From the NCBI GenBank assembly GCA_019638395.1, contig JAHBTX010000002.1:744001-808000 (forward strand): DNA of 64,000 nt, written 5' to 3'. The notes under the pieces were generated by a model. That model ran no database searches. It was given only the letters and a program-made list of their open reading frames with translations, and had not been told where the DNA came from. The position numbers were made by a program, and so were the translations under genes. Source of the DNA: Cyclobacteriaceae bacterium (GTDB taxonomy: Bacteria > Bacteroidota > Bacteroidia > Cytophagales > Cyclobacteriaceae). Positions 50,530 to 59,669 of the stretch are shown here, in pieces. Every line of letters begins with the position of its first letter. Within the stretch, counting starts at the first letter, position 1.

Positions 50530-52182
50530 ATGAAGAATGTCTTTGCTTTATTCCTGTCGATCCTCATACTCAGTTGTACCAAGCCAACAGAAACCCAAGC
50601 ACCCGTGTATAAAATCTATGCCGAGTTGGAGACTCTGTTTAAAGAGTGGCGCAACTTTCAACGGCCATTGTTTGACGATGGTGTGCCGGACTATTCACTT
50701 GCGGCCATGAAAAAACAACAGGCGGAATTACGCGTCTGGCAACAACGGTTGCAGCAGTTTGATACAGTCGGTTGGCCAATCAATCAACAAGTAGATTGGT
50801 ACATTCTAAAAGCTGAAATGAATGGTTTGGATTTCGATCATCGGGTAATGCGCCCGTGGGAGCGCGACCCTGCATTTTATAAAACATTGTGGATGGAGCG
50901 CAGCGATGTTCCCGCCCACGAAGGCCCAACACATGCTGGCATTATTGATCTCTGGAAATATTCTTTCCCACTTACAAGCGAAAACAAAAACAAACTGTTA
51001 AATCAACTTCGTGCAATAGCACCTTTAAACGAACAAGCTAAAGTAAACCTGACCGGCAACGCGAAAGATTTATGGATTGCCGGCATTCGCGATATCAAAA
51101 CACAAAGCCAGGAATTAGAAAGTATGCTTGCCTTGCCCGGCCTGAACGAGCAACCCGATTTGGTAACTGTTATTAACGATGCCATTGCCTCCACCAACGA
51201 ATTCGCAAGCTGGTTAGAAAAACAAGCCGCTTCCAAAACCGGACCCTCTGGTATTGGCAAAGAAAACTACACCTGGTATTTGCAAAATGTACACTTAGTT
51301 CCACTTACGTGGGATGATGAAGTGCTATTGTTAAAGCGTGAACTGGCGCGCGCCTGGTCTGCACTCAAGTTAGAAGAACATCGCAACCGAAACCTGCCAG
51401 AACTAAAGGCCGCCAATACTCCGGAAGAATTTGCCGCATTAACAGAACGAGCCGCCAAAAGCTTGCTCAACTTTTTAGAGCAAGACAAAATCGTTACGGT
51501 TAAGGAATATTTTGAACCCGCCTTGCGTGCGCACCTCGGTAATTTTGTGCCTGCCGAAAGGCGCAATTTTTTTGTGATTGGTTTGCACTACGACCCGCGC
51601 CCGCTTTATTCTCATTTCTATCATTGGTTTGAGTTGGCGCAGCTCGATAACGAACCGCATAGCAGCAGCATCCGAAGAAACCCGTTGCTCTACAACATCT
51701 TTGATTCACGCAATGAAGGCACTGCCACAGCGGTAGAAGAAATGTTTATGCAAGCCGGTTTGTATAACGATGACCCACGCGTAAAAGAAATTGTATATAT
51801 CATGATTGCGCAACGGGCGGCACGCGGGCTGGGTTCGTTGTATGCACATGCCAACGAATTAACCATGGAAGAAGCTGGTAAAATTCATTCTGAATACACC
51901 CCACGCAGCTGGATGAAAACCGAAAAAGAACTATTGATTTTTGAACAACACTTATACCTGCGACAGCCCGGCTATGGCACCAGCTACATTACCGGCAAGT
52001 ATTTATTGGAAAATGCTATGGCCGAATTTGCACGAAGAAAAGAATTGCAAAACAAACCTTTTGTACTAAAAGAATTCTTCGATCAATTAAACGCAGTTGG
52101 TTGTGTTCCCATCTCACTTGGGCATTGGGAAATGACGGGGGATAAGAGTGCTCTGCCGAAGCAGATGAATATTTCTAAATGA
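50530..52182 (+). CDS. DUF885-like lipoprotein, possibly lacking the metal-site motif
   Basis: A 550-residue lipoprotein (LILSCTK, Cys16). The helical body (AGIRDIKTQSQELESMLAL; TWDDEVLLLKRELARAWSAL) and the C-terminal region (RNEGTATAVEEMFMQAGLY; RSWMKTEKELLIFEQHLYL; PGYGTSYITGKYLLENAM) are those of the DUF885 family of putative zinc carboxypeptidases. In active relatives an HExxPGH motif lies before the EG motif; here the matching stretch reads YHWFELAQLDNEPHSSS, with no HExxH. The enzyme may be inactive or altered. The assignment to DUF885 is likely but was not checked by a profile search. Confidence 0.7.
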   Translation: MKNVFALFLSILILSCTKPTETQAPVYKIYAELETLFKEWRNFQRPLFDDGVPDYSLAAMKKQQAELRVWQQRLQQFDTVGWPINQQVDWYILKAEMNGLDFDHRVMRPWERDPAFYKTLWMERSDVPAHEGPTHAGIIDLWKYSFPLTSENKNKLLNQLRAIAPLNEQAKVNLTGNAKDLWIAGIRDIKTQSQELESMLALPGLNEQPDLVTVINDAIASTNEFASWLEKQAASKTGPSGIGKENYTWYLQNVHLVPLTWDDEVLLLKRELARAWSALKLEEHRNRNLPELKAANTPEEFAALTERAAKSLLNFLEQDKIVTVKEYFEPALRAHLGNFVPAERRNFFVIGLHYDPRPLYSHFYHWFELAQLDNEPHSSSIRRNPLLYNIFDSRNEGTATAVEEMFMQAGLYNDDPRVKEIVYIMIAQRAARGLGSLYAHANELTMEEAGKIHSEYTPRSWMKTEKELLIFEQHLYLRQPGYGTSYITGKYLLENAMAEFARRKELQNKPFVLKEFFDQLNAVGCVPISLGHWEMTGDKSALPKQMNISK

Positions 52183-52242
52183 GAAAGCATTATGTACTTA
52201 TTGCTTCACACAGTATTTTTATCTTGTAATTTATTTGGGAGA

Positions 52243-53011
52243 CTATTTCTTTTGTTTTGCTGTTTTCTTTGGAGCAGCGACTTTTTTTTCTGAATTGAAC
52301 CTAACAAGTTTCTCCCAGTCAATTTCTCCTTTAATACAAAAATCGTTGATGAATTCGGCAGTAAAGTTATTAATCATCACAGCATATGACTTCATAAACT
52401 CTTCATTCTTTTCTTTTGCTTTGTGTCCGAGGGGTTCAATTATGTCGATGTAGAGATGAGAATCGCCAGAAATAAACTCCCAAAATTCCTGACCGCAATA
52501 TTTAAAATAGTCACCCTTATCAGGATTATTTTCACGTCCATAGCAACAACCGTTAACCGCAATGATTTGTAGTTTTGAGTTGCTAGTCCGAAGGGTTTTA
52601 GACGCTGTTTTAAAATTGGTTCGCATTTGAGTAATCTGTCCACTGTTGCCCCAATTAGGACCCGACTTTATCGGCAACGATGTATCTAAGGCCGCCTTTG
52701 TCAAATTCCAAATCTATACCTTGGCCTGCCGACTTTCTGCCATTATAAACTTTCATGTTAATAAATATGGCCAAGCCCTCAAGCCAATCACCAAATATTG
52801 TTTCTTCTTTGGATGAGATATATGCGTCTGCTAATTCCTGAACTATTTCAGGGGCTGTTAGCATGTGCTTCGCCTTAAACAGATATGGATTCTTCTTTTT
52901 GAGAACTGTCTTAAGTTTTAGATTCTTAAGTCCATCTATTCGCTTTAGATGAAATACTCCGATATTATCTTCAACGTACTGCTGTACGTCTGTTATTTTT
53001 AGTTTTGCCAT
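52243..53011 (-). pseudogene. PmeII-like type II restriction endonuclease, frameshifted
   Basis: Two minus-strand frames form one nuclease. The first (53011-52655) starts MAKLKITDVQQYVEDNIG and ends IDLEFDKGGLRYIVADKVGS. The second (to 52243) reads IKSGPNWGNSGQ, RTNFKTASKTLR and QEFWEFISGD. Dropping one base of GCCG at 52673-52675 gives IDLEF...IVAIKSGPNWGN, the putative PD-(D/E)xK-type catalytic element of PmeII-type enzymes. So the frameshift falls in the active-site segment and would inactivate the enzyme. It overlaps the methyltransferase gene by 41 bp. A lysine-rich tail (VAAPKKTAKQKK) ends the protein. Family name from memory, not from a search. Confidence 0.78.
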
Positions 53012-53849
53012 ATTTCACCTTAGGGTCGAACAGAATAATTTTTACCGGCTCGATCTGCTCGCGAACCATGTCGTAGTACTCCTCAATAATTTCAATTCCT
53101 ATTGAATTGCGTTTCATTCTTTGAGCAACAATGTTCGTAGTCCCTGAACCCATAAAAGGATCTAATACGGTGTCACCTTGCTTTGTAAAAAGTTTTATAA
53201 ACCATTCTGGAAGTTCTTCTGGGAATGCTGCACTGTGTTTTTTGTTACCACACTCTGTTGCCAGGTGCAAAACATTTGAAGGATACGCTTTGTCCCTATT
53301 TATCCAATTGGATATATTTTTTCCAAAGCCGCTGCCAACCTTTGAATTATCTCTTTTTTTGTCCGTGTCACTCAATTTTCTAAGTCTCGATTTTGCCCAA
53401 TCGCCCATCGGAACCATTACTTCGTCTTGATACATTGTAAATTTCTTGTCCTTATTGAATTGAAGCAATCTCTCCCAAGAGTCCCTGAACCTATTAGGCC
53501 ATTTTCCGGGATAACTATTTTTCTTATGCCAAATAAATTCTTCTGTCCATAACCAACCTTGCTGCCGCATTGCCAAGATTAATTCCATAACATAAGTACT
53601 TCTCTCACCTTCTGTTACTTTCTCCTTAATGTTGAGAACAAAAGTCCCTGTCGGCTTTAAAACTCTTAATAGTTCTATTGAAATAGGAAGGAACCATTCA
53701 ACGTATTTGTCAGGATGTACTCCGCCATAAGTGCTTTTTCTTTGGTCTGCGTAGGGTGGAGAAGTGAATATTAGGTCAACAGAATTGTCCGGAATGCTTT
53801 TTATAACTTCTTTGCTGTCACCCAAATAGAGATTTGTTATTACTTCCAT
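52971..53849 (-). CDS. Class beta DNA methyltransferase (N4-cytosine or N6-adenine)
   Basis: A 292-residue amino-methyltransferase of the restriction-modification type. Catalytic motif IV TSPPY is at residues 29-33 near the N-terminus, and the SAM-binding motif DPFMGSGT lies near residue 225, the circularly permuted class beta order. SPPY is frequent in N4-cytosine enzymes but also found in N6-adenine ones, so the base cannot be fixed. It precedes the nuclease gene on the same strand with 41-bp overlap and protects the host from that enzyme. The pair is AT-richer than neighbours, which suggests horizontal acquisition. Confidence 0.92.
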   Translation of the reverse strand: MEVITNLYLGDSKEVIKSIPDNSVDLIFTSPPYADQRKSTYGGVHPDKYVEWFLPISIELLRVLKPTGTFVLNIKEKVTEGERSTYVMELILAMRQQGWLWTEEFIWHKKNSYPGKWPNRFRDSWERLLQFNKDKKFTMYQDEVMVPMGDWAKSRLRKLSDTDKKRDNSKVGSGFGKNISNWINRDKAYPSNVLHLATECGNKKHSAAFPEELPEWFIKLFTKQGDTVLDPFMGSGTTNIVAQRMKRNSIGIEIIEEYYDMVREQIEPVKIILFDPKVKYGKTKNNRRTAVR

Positions 53850-54045
53850 TACTTAAATCAGTCGTGCCGTTATTGAATTAGCTTAAAAACGCGACTCTAA
53901 ATTAAGGCTTTTCGGGGTCAATTTGTTTCAAAAAACATTGTGCATAATAGCCAAATTAAGAAACAAAGATTTTTAATTCAGTTATTAAAACTATACAATC
54001 CCTATTCGCCATTTAAAATGGTACCCGTCTGATAACTAAACTTCC

Positions 54046-54456
54046 CTACCCCAACTTCGCTTCCATCGTAATATCCGTACTCAACAACTTTGAAATCGGG
54101 CAATTGGCTTTGGCATCGGCTGCGCAAGCCTGAAATTTTTCGGCAGAAATGCCGGGCACTTTGGCGGTTAAGTCTAAGTGCGAGTTGGTGATTGCGCCAT
54201 TCTCGAACGTAATCGTACACTTCACCGTTAAATCATCGGCTGTAAAGCCGGCTTCGTTCAATACAAAGCTTAACTTCATGGCAAAGCAACCGCTGTGTGC
54301 GGCCGCAATCAGTTCTTCGGGGTTGGTGCCCACACCTTCCGCAAAGCGCGAGTTAAACGAGTATTGGGTGTTGCTCAACACGGTGCTGGCGGTAGATACT
54401 ACACCTTTTCCTTCTTTACCGGTTCCTTTCCAATTGGCTGTGGCTGATCGTTTCAT
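54046..54456 (-). CDS. OsmC/Ohr family peroxiredoxin
   Basis: A 136-residue thiol peroxidase against organic peroxides. ATG 54456 (MKRSATANWKGTGKEGKG) is preferred to an upstream ATG at 54495. The two redox cysteines are in AAHSGCFAMKLSFVL and AKANCPISKLL, with the preceding SRFAEGVGTNPEELIAA segment typical of OsmC. Cytoplasmic, probably monocistronic. A perfect GGTTAA-G-TTAACC palindrome lies 15 bp upstream and may be its control site. Confidence 0.93.
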   Translation of the reverse strand: MKRSATANWKGTGKEGKGVVSTASTVLSNTQYSFNSRFAEGVGTNPEELIAAAHSGCFAMKLSFVLNEAGFTADDLTVKCTITFENGAITNSHLDLTAKVPGISAEKFQACAADAKANCPISKLLSTDITMEAKLG

Positions 54457-54471
54457 GGTTTTGTTTTTGTT

Positions 54472-54484
54472 GGTTAAGTTAACC
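54472..54484. promoter_or_regulatory. Palindrome upstream of osmC
   Basis: Perfect inverted repeat GGTTAA-G-TTAACC, 15 bp before the osmC start. Possible operator for a peroxide-responsive regulator; no regulator gene is adjacent. Confidence 0.4.
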
Positions 54485-54530
54485 CACAAATTCAAATTTT
54501 TGGCAACCTGTTTATTAAACTTCCCGGAAA

Positions 54531-57125
54531 TTATTCCGAGCGCAACGTATCGGCCGGATTAGCCATTGCGACTTTGTTGGTTTGCGACCAAACCGTAAGC
54601 ATGGCTAATCCCAATAAGATTGCCGTGCTGATTACCACATCCCACAGAGAAACGGTTGTGCTATAGTATTGCAAGTGCGGTAGCACCAGATAAATCAGGT
54701 AGGCCGTAACGGGTGCGCTTATACCAACCGCCCATACTATCAGTTTCAGGTATTCTTTTGAGAGCATGTAGTTAAGATTGAGTACCGAAGCCCCAAACAC
54801 TTTGCGAATGCTGATCTCCTTCACTTTTGTTTCGGCTGAGTAAACCACCATGCCCAGCAAACCCAAAACCGAGATGGTTAGCGCAAGCAAACCCAGAAAA
54901 CCGATAATTTTAAGTAACACCACATAGTGGTTATAACCATCATTTAAATCATCTTCAAAAAAACTGGCGGCCACTTTTTGTTCCGGGTTCAGGTTATTCC
55001 AGTGGGTTTCAAAATCGGTAAACATGGTAAAGGCATCTGCTGTGCTTACTTTTAAATGCGCATAGGTAAATTTTGCCGGGTTGTTGCGAAAAAAGAATTT
55101 CTTAATGGGGTAGCGTAAGGGTGCAAAGTGGAAGTTTTTTACCACACCAATCACTTGCAATTCGCTGCCCTCCACGTTGTAGGTTTTTCCAATTGCCTCA
55201 ACGGGTGTGGCAATTTTATACTCATTTACAAACGCTTCATTTACAATTATAAATTTTTCGACTAAACCGGCTTCCGCTGTAAAATTGGTGCCCGCAATAA
55301 GTGTTAATCCAAACAGGGGAATGTAATTATCATCTACATACATGTGAGCCACTTCGGTTGAATCATTTTCTGAATCTTTGATCCACGTATTGTAATAACC
55401 CAGCCCCATCACCTGCGATGACATGGCCACTGATTGTACCGGGGCAAGTTTTGAAAATTCATTTTTCACCAGGTGCGGGGCAGTGCCCTGCAAGGCTACA
55501 TTCACAATGTTTTCTTTCGCAAATCCAAAGTTGAAGTTGAGCGAGTACTGATACTGCCTATTGAAAACCACCAGCGAAAGAATAAATCCAAACGACAATA
55601 TAAACTGAAACACCGTTAACACCTTACGCACCCGCATAGCCGATGAGCCTTTATGTACTTTGTTTTTTAATGCCTGTATGGGGTTCAATCCACCAAAGTA
55701 AAGTGCCGGAAAAATTCCTGCCACCAAACCGGTGCCTAATGCAAATAGCAGGAAGTAGCAAGCCATGCGCACAGTAAGGCTTAGATCAAGCGCGTTGGAT
55801 GCCACCAGCATTTTCTGAAACTCGGTGCGCATAAAATAAAACAACACCAGCGCGCCAATAAATGCAATGAATGTAACCACCACCGTTTCGGTAATAAACT
55901 GAAAGAAGACCTGGAACTTTACACCGCCCAGCGTTTTGCGCAAGCCTATTTCTTTTGCGCGCTTAAGTGCGCGGGCAATTGAAATGTTAGTGTAGTTGAA
56001 ACATGCCGGCAATAAAATCATAGCAGCAATAACTGCAAATACAATCATACCCGATGCCTCCCACTTGGGCCCAATGGCCATGCGCAAATCAGGCCCCAAT
56101 GCAATATCGTTTAGGTGTTGTGCCTGAAAGGCAACCTTAACGGGAAGTTTTGCATAGGTGTCATCCGAAATCTTATCGAGGTAAGACTGAAAATCAGATA
56201 CGCTTGCTGTTTGCTCAAGCAGCACGTATAAATATTGAAAATCAAAATACGTCCACTGATCGGATATGGAAGCCTGTGGTTGCGGTAATGAAGCGAAAGA
56301 AGCCAATAACTCGAAATCAAAATGCGAATTGATCGGATGGTCTTTCATTACAGCACCAACCACTACTAAACCACCGGTGTTAAGCTCCAGTGTTTTGCCC
56401 AACACATGGGTAGTATTAAAAATTTTTAGCGCTGCCGATTCGGTTATTACAATGTGGTTGGGCTGCGATAGTGTAGCGCGGGCATTGCCTTGCGTTACCT
56501 GGTAGGTAAAAACATCCAGAAAGTTGGGCTCCACATAATAACCGCGCAAGGGTATTAATCCTTGCGGCAATTTTACTTCTTCGCGAAAGTACGAGTTGAT
56601 TCGTACCACCGCCTTCACATTCGAATTTTCAGATAGTTTATCTGCTAAAACATGGGGTGCCAGGGCCCAGGCTAATTGTTCAACGCCTTCAGTTCGTTCG
56701 CTAATAATGGTATAAATGCTCTCACGGTTGGTGTGAAAATCATCATAGGTTTGCACATAGCTGATTAGTGAAAGCAACAACAAACTTATTGACATGCCCA
56801 CCGCCAGCCCAAAGGCATTCAAGATGGTGAAATATTTATGCTGATATAAACTGCGCACGGCCACTTTAAAATAGTTGCGCAGCAGGCCCATTGAGATTGA
56901 ACTGGAATATAAGCCCAGTGAAGCTTTTGCCTTTCGCTTTTTAAGCGCATACGAAAACAGTAAGGACATGGCCCCACGCCAGTAAAGAAGCTTAGCAACC
57001 GCTGTTGATTTTGTTTTGAGGTGAATAAAATACAATTCATCCAGATCGCCCAGCATATCTTCTACAAATGCAGCAGCCGCAAACCACTCTAAAATCTTGC
57101 GGGCAAGTTTGGGTGGCTGTGTCAT
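54531..57125 (-). CDS. FtsX/MacB-type ABC transporter permease with N-terminal prefix domain
   Basis: An 864-residue inner-membrane permease. Residues 1-65 are a soluble prefix (ARKILEWFAAAAFVEDMLGD; LDELYFIHLKTKST) different from that of the 35580 paralogue. Then come a membrane segment near 105-125, the MacB core, membrane segments with loop AKEIGLRKTLGGVKFQ, a second periplasmic domain and the final FtsX unit with VKEISIRKVFGASVL. It ends in DTLRSE. Its ATG overlaps the stop of the PadR gene by 4 bp (ATGA), so the regulator and permease are coupled. Substrate unknown. Confidence 0.92.
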   Translation of the reverse strand: MTQPPKLARKILEWFAAAAFVEDMLGDLDELYFIHLKTKSTAVAKLLYWRGAMSLLFSYALKKRKAKASLGLYSSSISMGLLRNYFKVAVRSLYQHKYFTILNAFGLAVGMSISLLLLSLISYVQTYDDFHTNRESIYTIISERTEGVEQLAWALAPHVLADKLSENSNVKAVVRINSYFREEVKLPQGLIPLRGYYVEPNFLDVFTYQVTQGNARATLSQPNHIVITESAALKIFNTTHVLGKTLELNTGGLVVVGAVMKDHPINSHFDFELLASFASLPQPQASISDQWTYFDFQYLYVLLEQTASVSDFQSYLDKISDDTYAKLPVKVAFQAQHLNDIALGPDLRMAIGPKWEASGMIVFAVIAAMILLPACFNYTNISIARALKRAKEIGLRKTLGGVKFQVFFQFITETVVVTFIAFIGALVLFYFMRTEFQKMLVASNALDLSLTVRMACYFLLFALGTGLVAGIFPALYFGGLNPIQALKNKVHKGSSAMRVRKVLTVFQFILSFGFILSLVVFNRQYQYSLNFNFGFAKENIVNVALQGTAPHLVKNEFSKLAPVQSVAMSSQVMGLGYYNTWIKDSENDSTEVAHMYVDDNYIPLFGLTLIAGTNFTAEAGLVEKFIIVNEAFVNEYKIATPVEAIGKTYNVEGSELQVIGVVKNFHFAPLRYPIKKFFFRNNPAKFTYAHLKVSTADAFTMFTDFETHWNNLNPEQKVAASFFEDDLNDGYNHYVVLLKIIGFLGLLALTISVLGLLGMVVYSAETKVKEISIRKVFGASVLNLNYMLSKEYLKLIVWAVGISAPVTAYLIYLVLPHLQYYSTTVSLWDVVISTAILLGLAMLTVWSQTNKVAMANPADTLRSE

Positions 57126-57448
57126 TTTACAGAAAGTTTAACTTTTGAAAGCGTCCATAACTCATCGCGCATACTCTTCGCTTCAGCAACTGCTTTTTTT
57201 CCGGCTTGTGTTATTTCGTAAAAGCGTTTACTGCGCCCCCCGCGCTCTTGGGTGGCACCACCTAACCACGATTTCAAAAAACCTTTTTCTTCCAATCGGG
57301 TAATAGTGGAGTGCAGCGCCCCGATGCTAATGTTGCGATTACACCTGGTTTCCAAATCCTGTTGAATCGAAACCCCGTAAGCCTCCTCGCCCAAAGCTGC
57401 AATGGTGAGCAGTACCAGTTCTTCTAATTCACCCAAATAGGTTTTCAT
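57122..57448 (-). CDS. PadR family transcriptional regulator
   Basis: A 108-residue winged-helix repressor, started at ATG 57448 (MKTYLGELEELVLLTIAAL). Signature segments are GVSIQQDLETRCNRNISIG, ALHSTITRLEEKGFLKSWL and GGRSKRFYEITQAGKKA. It overlaps the permease gene by 4 bp and should control that transcript. No clear ATAC/GTAT palindrome was found upstream, unlike the PadR gene at 38378. Confidence 0.93.
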   Translation of the reverse strand: MKTYLGELEELVLLTIAALGEEAYGVSIQQDLETRCNRNISIGALHSTITRLEEKGFLKSWLGGATQERGGRSKRFYEITQAGKKAVAEAKSMRDELWTLSKVKLSVK

Positions 57449-57535
57449 AAAAAGCCCGTTTAATGATTTAACTAACGGCAACAGGCGCTTATTTGTTTCT
57501 GTTTTTCAGAAGAAATGTTTAAAAATTCTGAGCTG

Positions 57536-57543
57536 TACCTTTG
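57536..57543 (+). promoter_or_regulatory. Promoter -7 box TACCTTTG
   Basis: Exact TAnnTTTG match 62 bp before ATG 57606 of the ECF sigma gene. No clear TTG at -33. Confidence 0.4.
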
Positions 57544-57605
57544 AAAAATTATTTTGAATACTTTTTACCGGAAGCGCGCAGCCTCGTATCATTCCCGAAC
57601 TCAAG

Positions 57606-58178
57606 ATGCTATTAACCGAACCGGAGATTATTAAAAAAGCTGCTGCTGGCGATCGTTCGGCTTTTCGGATGCTGGTTGAAATGCATCAACGGTTTGTGTA
57701 CGCTGTAGCGGTTCGGGTACTTAACAATACTTACGAAGCAGAAGATGCTACACAGGAAACATTTATCAGGCTTTGGAAAAATCTGCCTCGCTACAAAGCC
57801 GGCATAAAACTAAGCACCTGGCTTTACCGCATTGTAACCAATATTTGTTTGGATGTGCTTAAGTCGGCACACCATAAAAGAAACCGGATGACTCTTGACA
57901 TCACCAGACAGACAAATGAAATACACGCTAGTAGTGCGGACGGGGTAATGCAGTTGCACGACCTTACCAAAGCGGTGGAAGAAGCCGCGGCAAAACTTCC
58001 TCCTATCCAAAAAATAGTTTTTGTGCTACGCGATTTACAGGGGCTTACGCCCGAAGAGGTTTCACAAATAATGGAGACCTCCGAAGAAAAAATTAAAGGC
58101 AATTTATACCACGCCCGCATTGCCATTGGTAAATACCTGAAACATCATTATCAAATTGAAAACCTGACTGAATTATGA
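57606..58178 (+). CDS. ECF RNA polymerase sigma factor
   Basis: A 190-residue sigma factor with region 2 at about 10-80 (RSAFRMLVEMHQRFVYAVAV; EAEDATQETFIRLWKNLPR) and region 4 at about 125-180 (LPPIQKIVFVLRDLQGL; EEVSQIMETSEEKIKGNLY). Followed with 4-bp overlap by a zinc-finger anti-sigma gene, the usual ECF arrangement. It begins a three-gene unit with coupled starts. The signal it responds to is not evident; envelope stress is plausible given the anti-sigma and lipoprotein genes. Confidence 0.94.
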   Translation: MLLTEPEIIKKAAAGDRSAFRMLVEMHQRFVYAVAVRVLNNTYEAEDATQETFIRLWKNLPRYKAGIKLSTWLYRIVTNICLDVLKSAHHKRNRMTLDITRQTNEIHASSADGVMQLHDLTKAVEEAAAKLPPIQKIVFVLRDLQGLTPEEVSQIMETSEEKIKGNLYHARIAIGKYLKHHYQIENLTEL

Positions 58179-58624
58179 GTTGTACAGAATGTCAAACATT
58201 ATTGATGCAGTTCGGGCAATTAACCGAATCTGAAAAGAACGATTTACATACTCACACAACATCCTGCGCGGCTTGTGCACAAGCGCTGGCGTTTATAGAA
58301 TTGGAACAACGCCTTGTAAAAAAAATTATCGCCACAGAGCCATTGCATGCTGCTGCATTAACGCATAAAATCATGCAGTCGTTACCAACTGAAAAGGTGG
58401 GTTTATCATTTGGTTTTTTAAACACAGTGCGCGTTGGTTTTGCTGCCGTCAACTTTGCGCTTTTCATTTGGTTAGGAAGTGAGTTGCTGATTGAAAAAAC
58501 TTTTCACAAGCCAACGTCTGCCGGTGAGCGCTTACTGAACTCTTCAGAGTATATCACGCATCCGCGAGAGCGAAAAACAAAAACGATTAGTTTAACCGAA
58601 CGCATTAAAAACAAAGGATTATGA
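58175..58624 (+). CDS. Zinc-finger anti-sigma factor
   Basis: A 149-residue membrane anti-sigma. The N-terminal anti-sigma domain holds Cys3 and Cys6 (MSCTECQTLL) and the zinc-binding H-x3-C-x2-C string (HTHTTSCAACAQ) of the zf-HC2 type. A membrane segment lies near 90-110 (VGFAAVNFALFIWLGSELL), so the C-terminal 40 residues should be periplasmic. It overlaps both neighbours by 4 bp (ATGA). It should bind the sigma factor just upstream. Confidence 0.88.
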   Translation: MSCTECQTLLMQFGQLTESEKNDLHTHTTSCAACAQALAFIELEQRLVKKIIATEPLHAAALTHKIMQSLPTEKVGLSFGFLNTVRVGFAAVNFALFIWLGSELLIEKTFHKPTSAGERLLNSSEYITHPRERKTKTISLTERIKNKGL

Positions 58625-59667
58625 AAGCGAATACCGTTTCGATTTGGGCAAGTGGAGCACTAATGTGTGTGCTGACTGCATGCGAGCATCAGGTGGCGAT
58701 GGAAACTACGGTGTATCCCGATGGAGAATTAGATAAACAAATTACCCTTCAGGTGGATGAAACGGTTAAAAACCCTGATCGGGAGTTCAACCGTTACATC
58801 GATAGTACACAATTCATAAGTTGGAACCGCGTGGACAGCGCACGTTCATTTCAGCTAAAGCCAACCGAGGGAAAAAAATACATTACCTATCGAAGGCATT
58901 TTGGTTCAGCATCTGAAGCCAATCAACATCTTGCTGCACCCAACGATACCTTGTTTCAGGTAACGAGCTCGTTCGAAAAAAAATTCCGGTGGTTTTTTAC
59001 ATATATAACCTATTCCGATACTTACCACGCTATAAATCGGTTAGATTATCCTACTACAGATTTTTTTACCCCCGAAGATTTTCAGTTTATCAATCGCCTT
59101 CCGGCAGAAGGCAAAGCAATAACTCCTGCCGATAGTTTATACCTGAAACAATTGAATGAAAAGATCACCGATCATTATGGCAACCGGGCATTCTTTGAGG
59201 CGTACTTTAGTTTGTTGTTGGAACAAGTGAACAAACGGCTGCCCAACAGCGATCATGGTAAGAAACTCATGGCAGCCAAAGAGCCGCTTTATCAGATTGT
59301 TTTAACGGATAAAGATATTGAAGAGGATTTTATTCAATTCTTTGCTGACTCGTTACAGATTCCGTTGCGATTAGATTCCTTTCCGGATTATGTTCTGGCT
59401 AAAAACAACCTCGAAAGAAAAATCAATTTCATCTCAACAGCCTACGATGGTAAGTTCACACACGCCATCCACATGCCGTGGACGATTGTAAACACCAATG
59501 CCGATTCGGTTTCGGGTAACTCGGCCTACTGGGCTCCGCCTGCGGTTAAGTTTCTATTACACGATTATCGCTTATCGGTTGAAGCCCGCAAAACAAATTA
59601 TTGGGCTATTTCCCTTTCCGTGATGGTTATGATTGGCGTTGGATGGTTACTGAGAAGAGGGGCTTAA
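58621..59667 (+). CDS. Lipoprotein with C-terminal membrane segment, unknown function
   Basis: A 348-residue protein not assigned to a family. Lipobox LTAC (Cys21) follows a signal segment. The N-terminal part (MAMETTVYPDGELDKQITL, roughly) resembles a short beta domain, the middle is alpha/beta with many aromatics (FFTYITYSDTYHAINRLDY), and a membrane segment lies near the C-terminus (YWAISLSVMVMIGVGWLLR). It overlaps the anti-sigma stop by 4 bp and is likely part of that regulatory unit, perhaps sensing envelope state; this is inferred from coupling only. Confidence 0.7.
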   Translation: MKANTVSIWASGALMCVLTACEHQVAMETTVYPDGELDKQITLQVDETVKNPDREFNRYIDSTQFISWNRVDSARSFQLKPTEGKKYITYRRHFGSASEANQHLAAPNDTLFQVTSSFEKKFRWFFTYITYSDTYHAINRLDYPTTDFFTPEDFQFINRLPAEGKAITPADSLYLKQLNEKITDHYGNRAFFEAYFSLLLEQVNKRLPNSDHGKKLMAAKEPLYQIVLTDKDIEEDFIQFFADSLQIPLRLDSFPDYVLAKNNLERKINFISTAYDGKFTHAIHMPWTIVNTNADSVSGNSAYWAPPAVKFLLHDYRLSVEARKTNYWAISLSVMVMIGVGWLLRRGA

Positions 59668-59669
59668 TC

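Noticed and set aside
54009-54021. CCATTT-A-AAATGG palindrome after osmC
   Set aside because: Too short and without a T tract to call a terminator; no gene context to call it an operator.
54002-54220. Minus-strand frame of 72 codons overlapping the end of osmC
   Set aside because: It is an alternative frame of the OsmC gene with no start or motif support.
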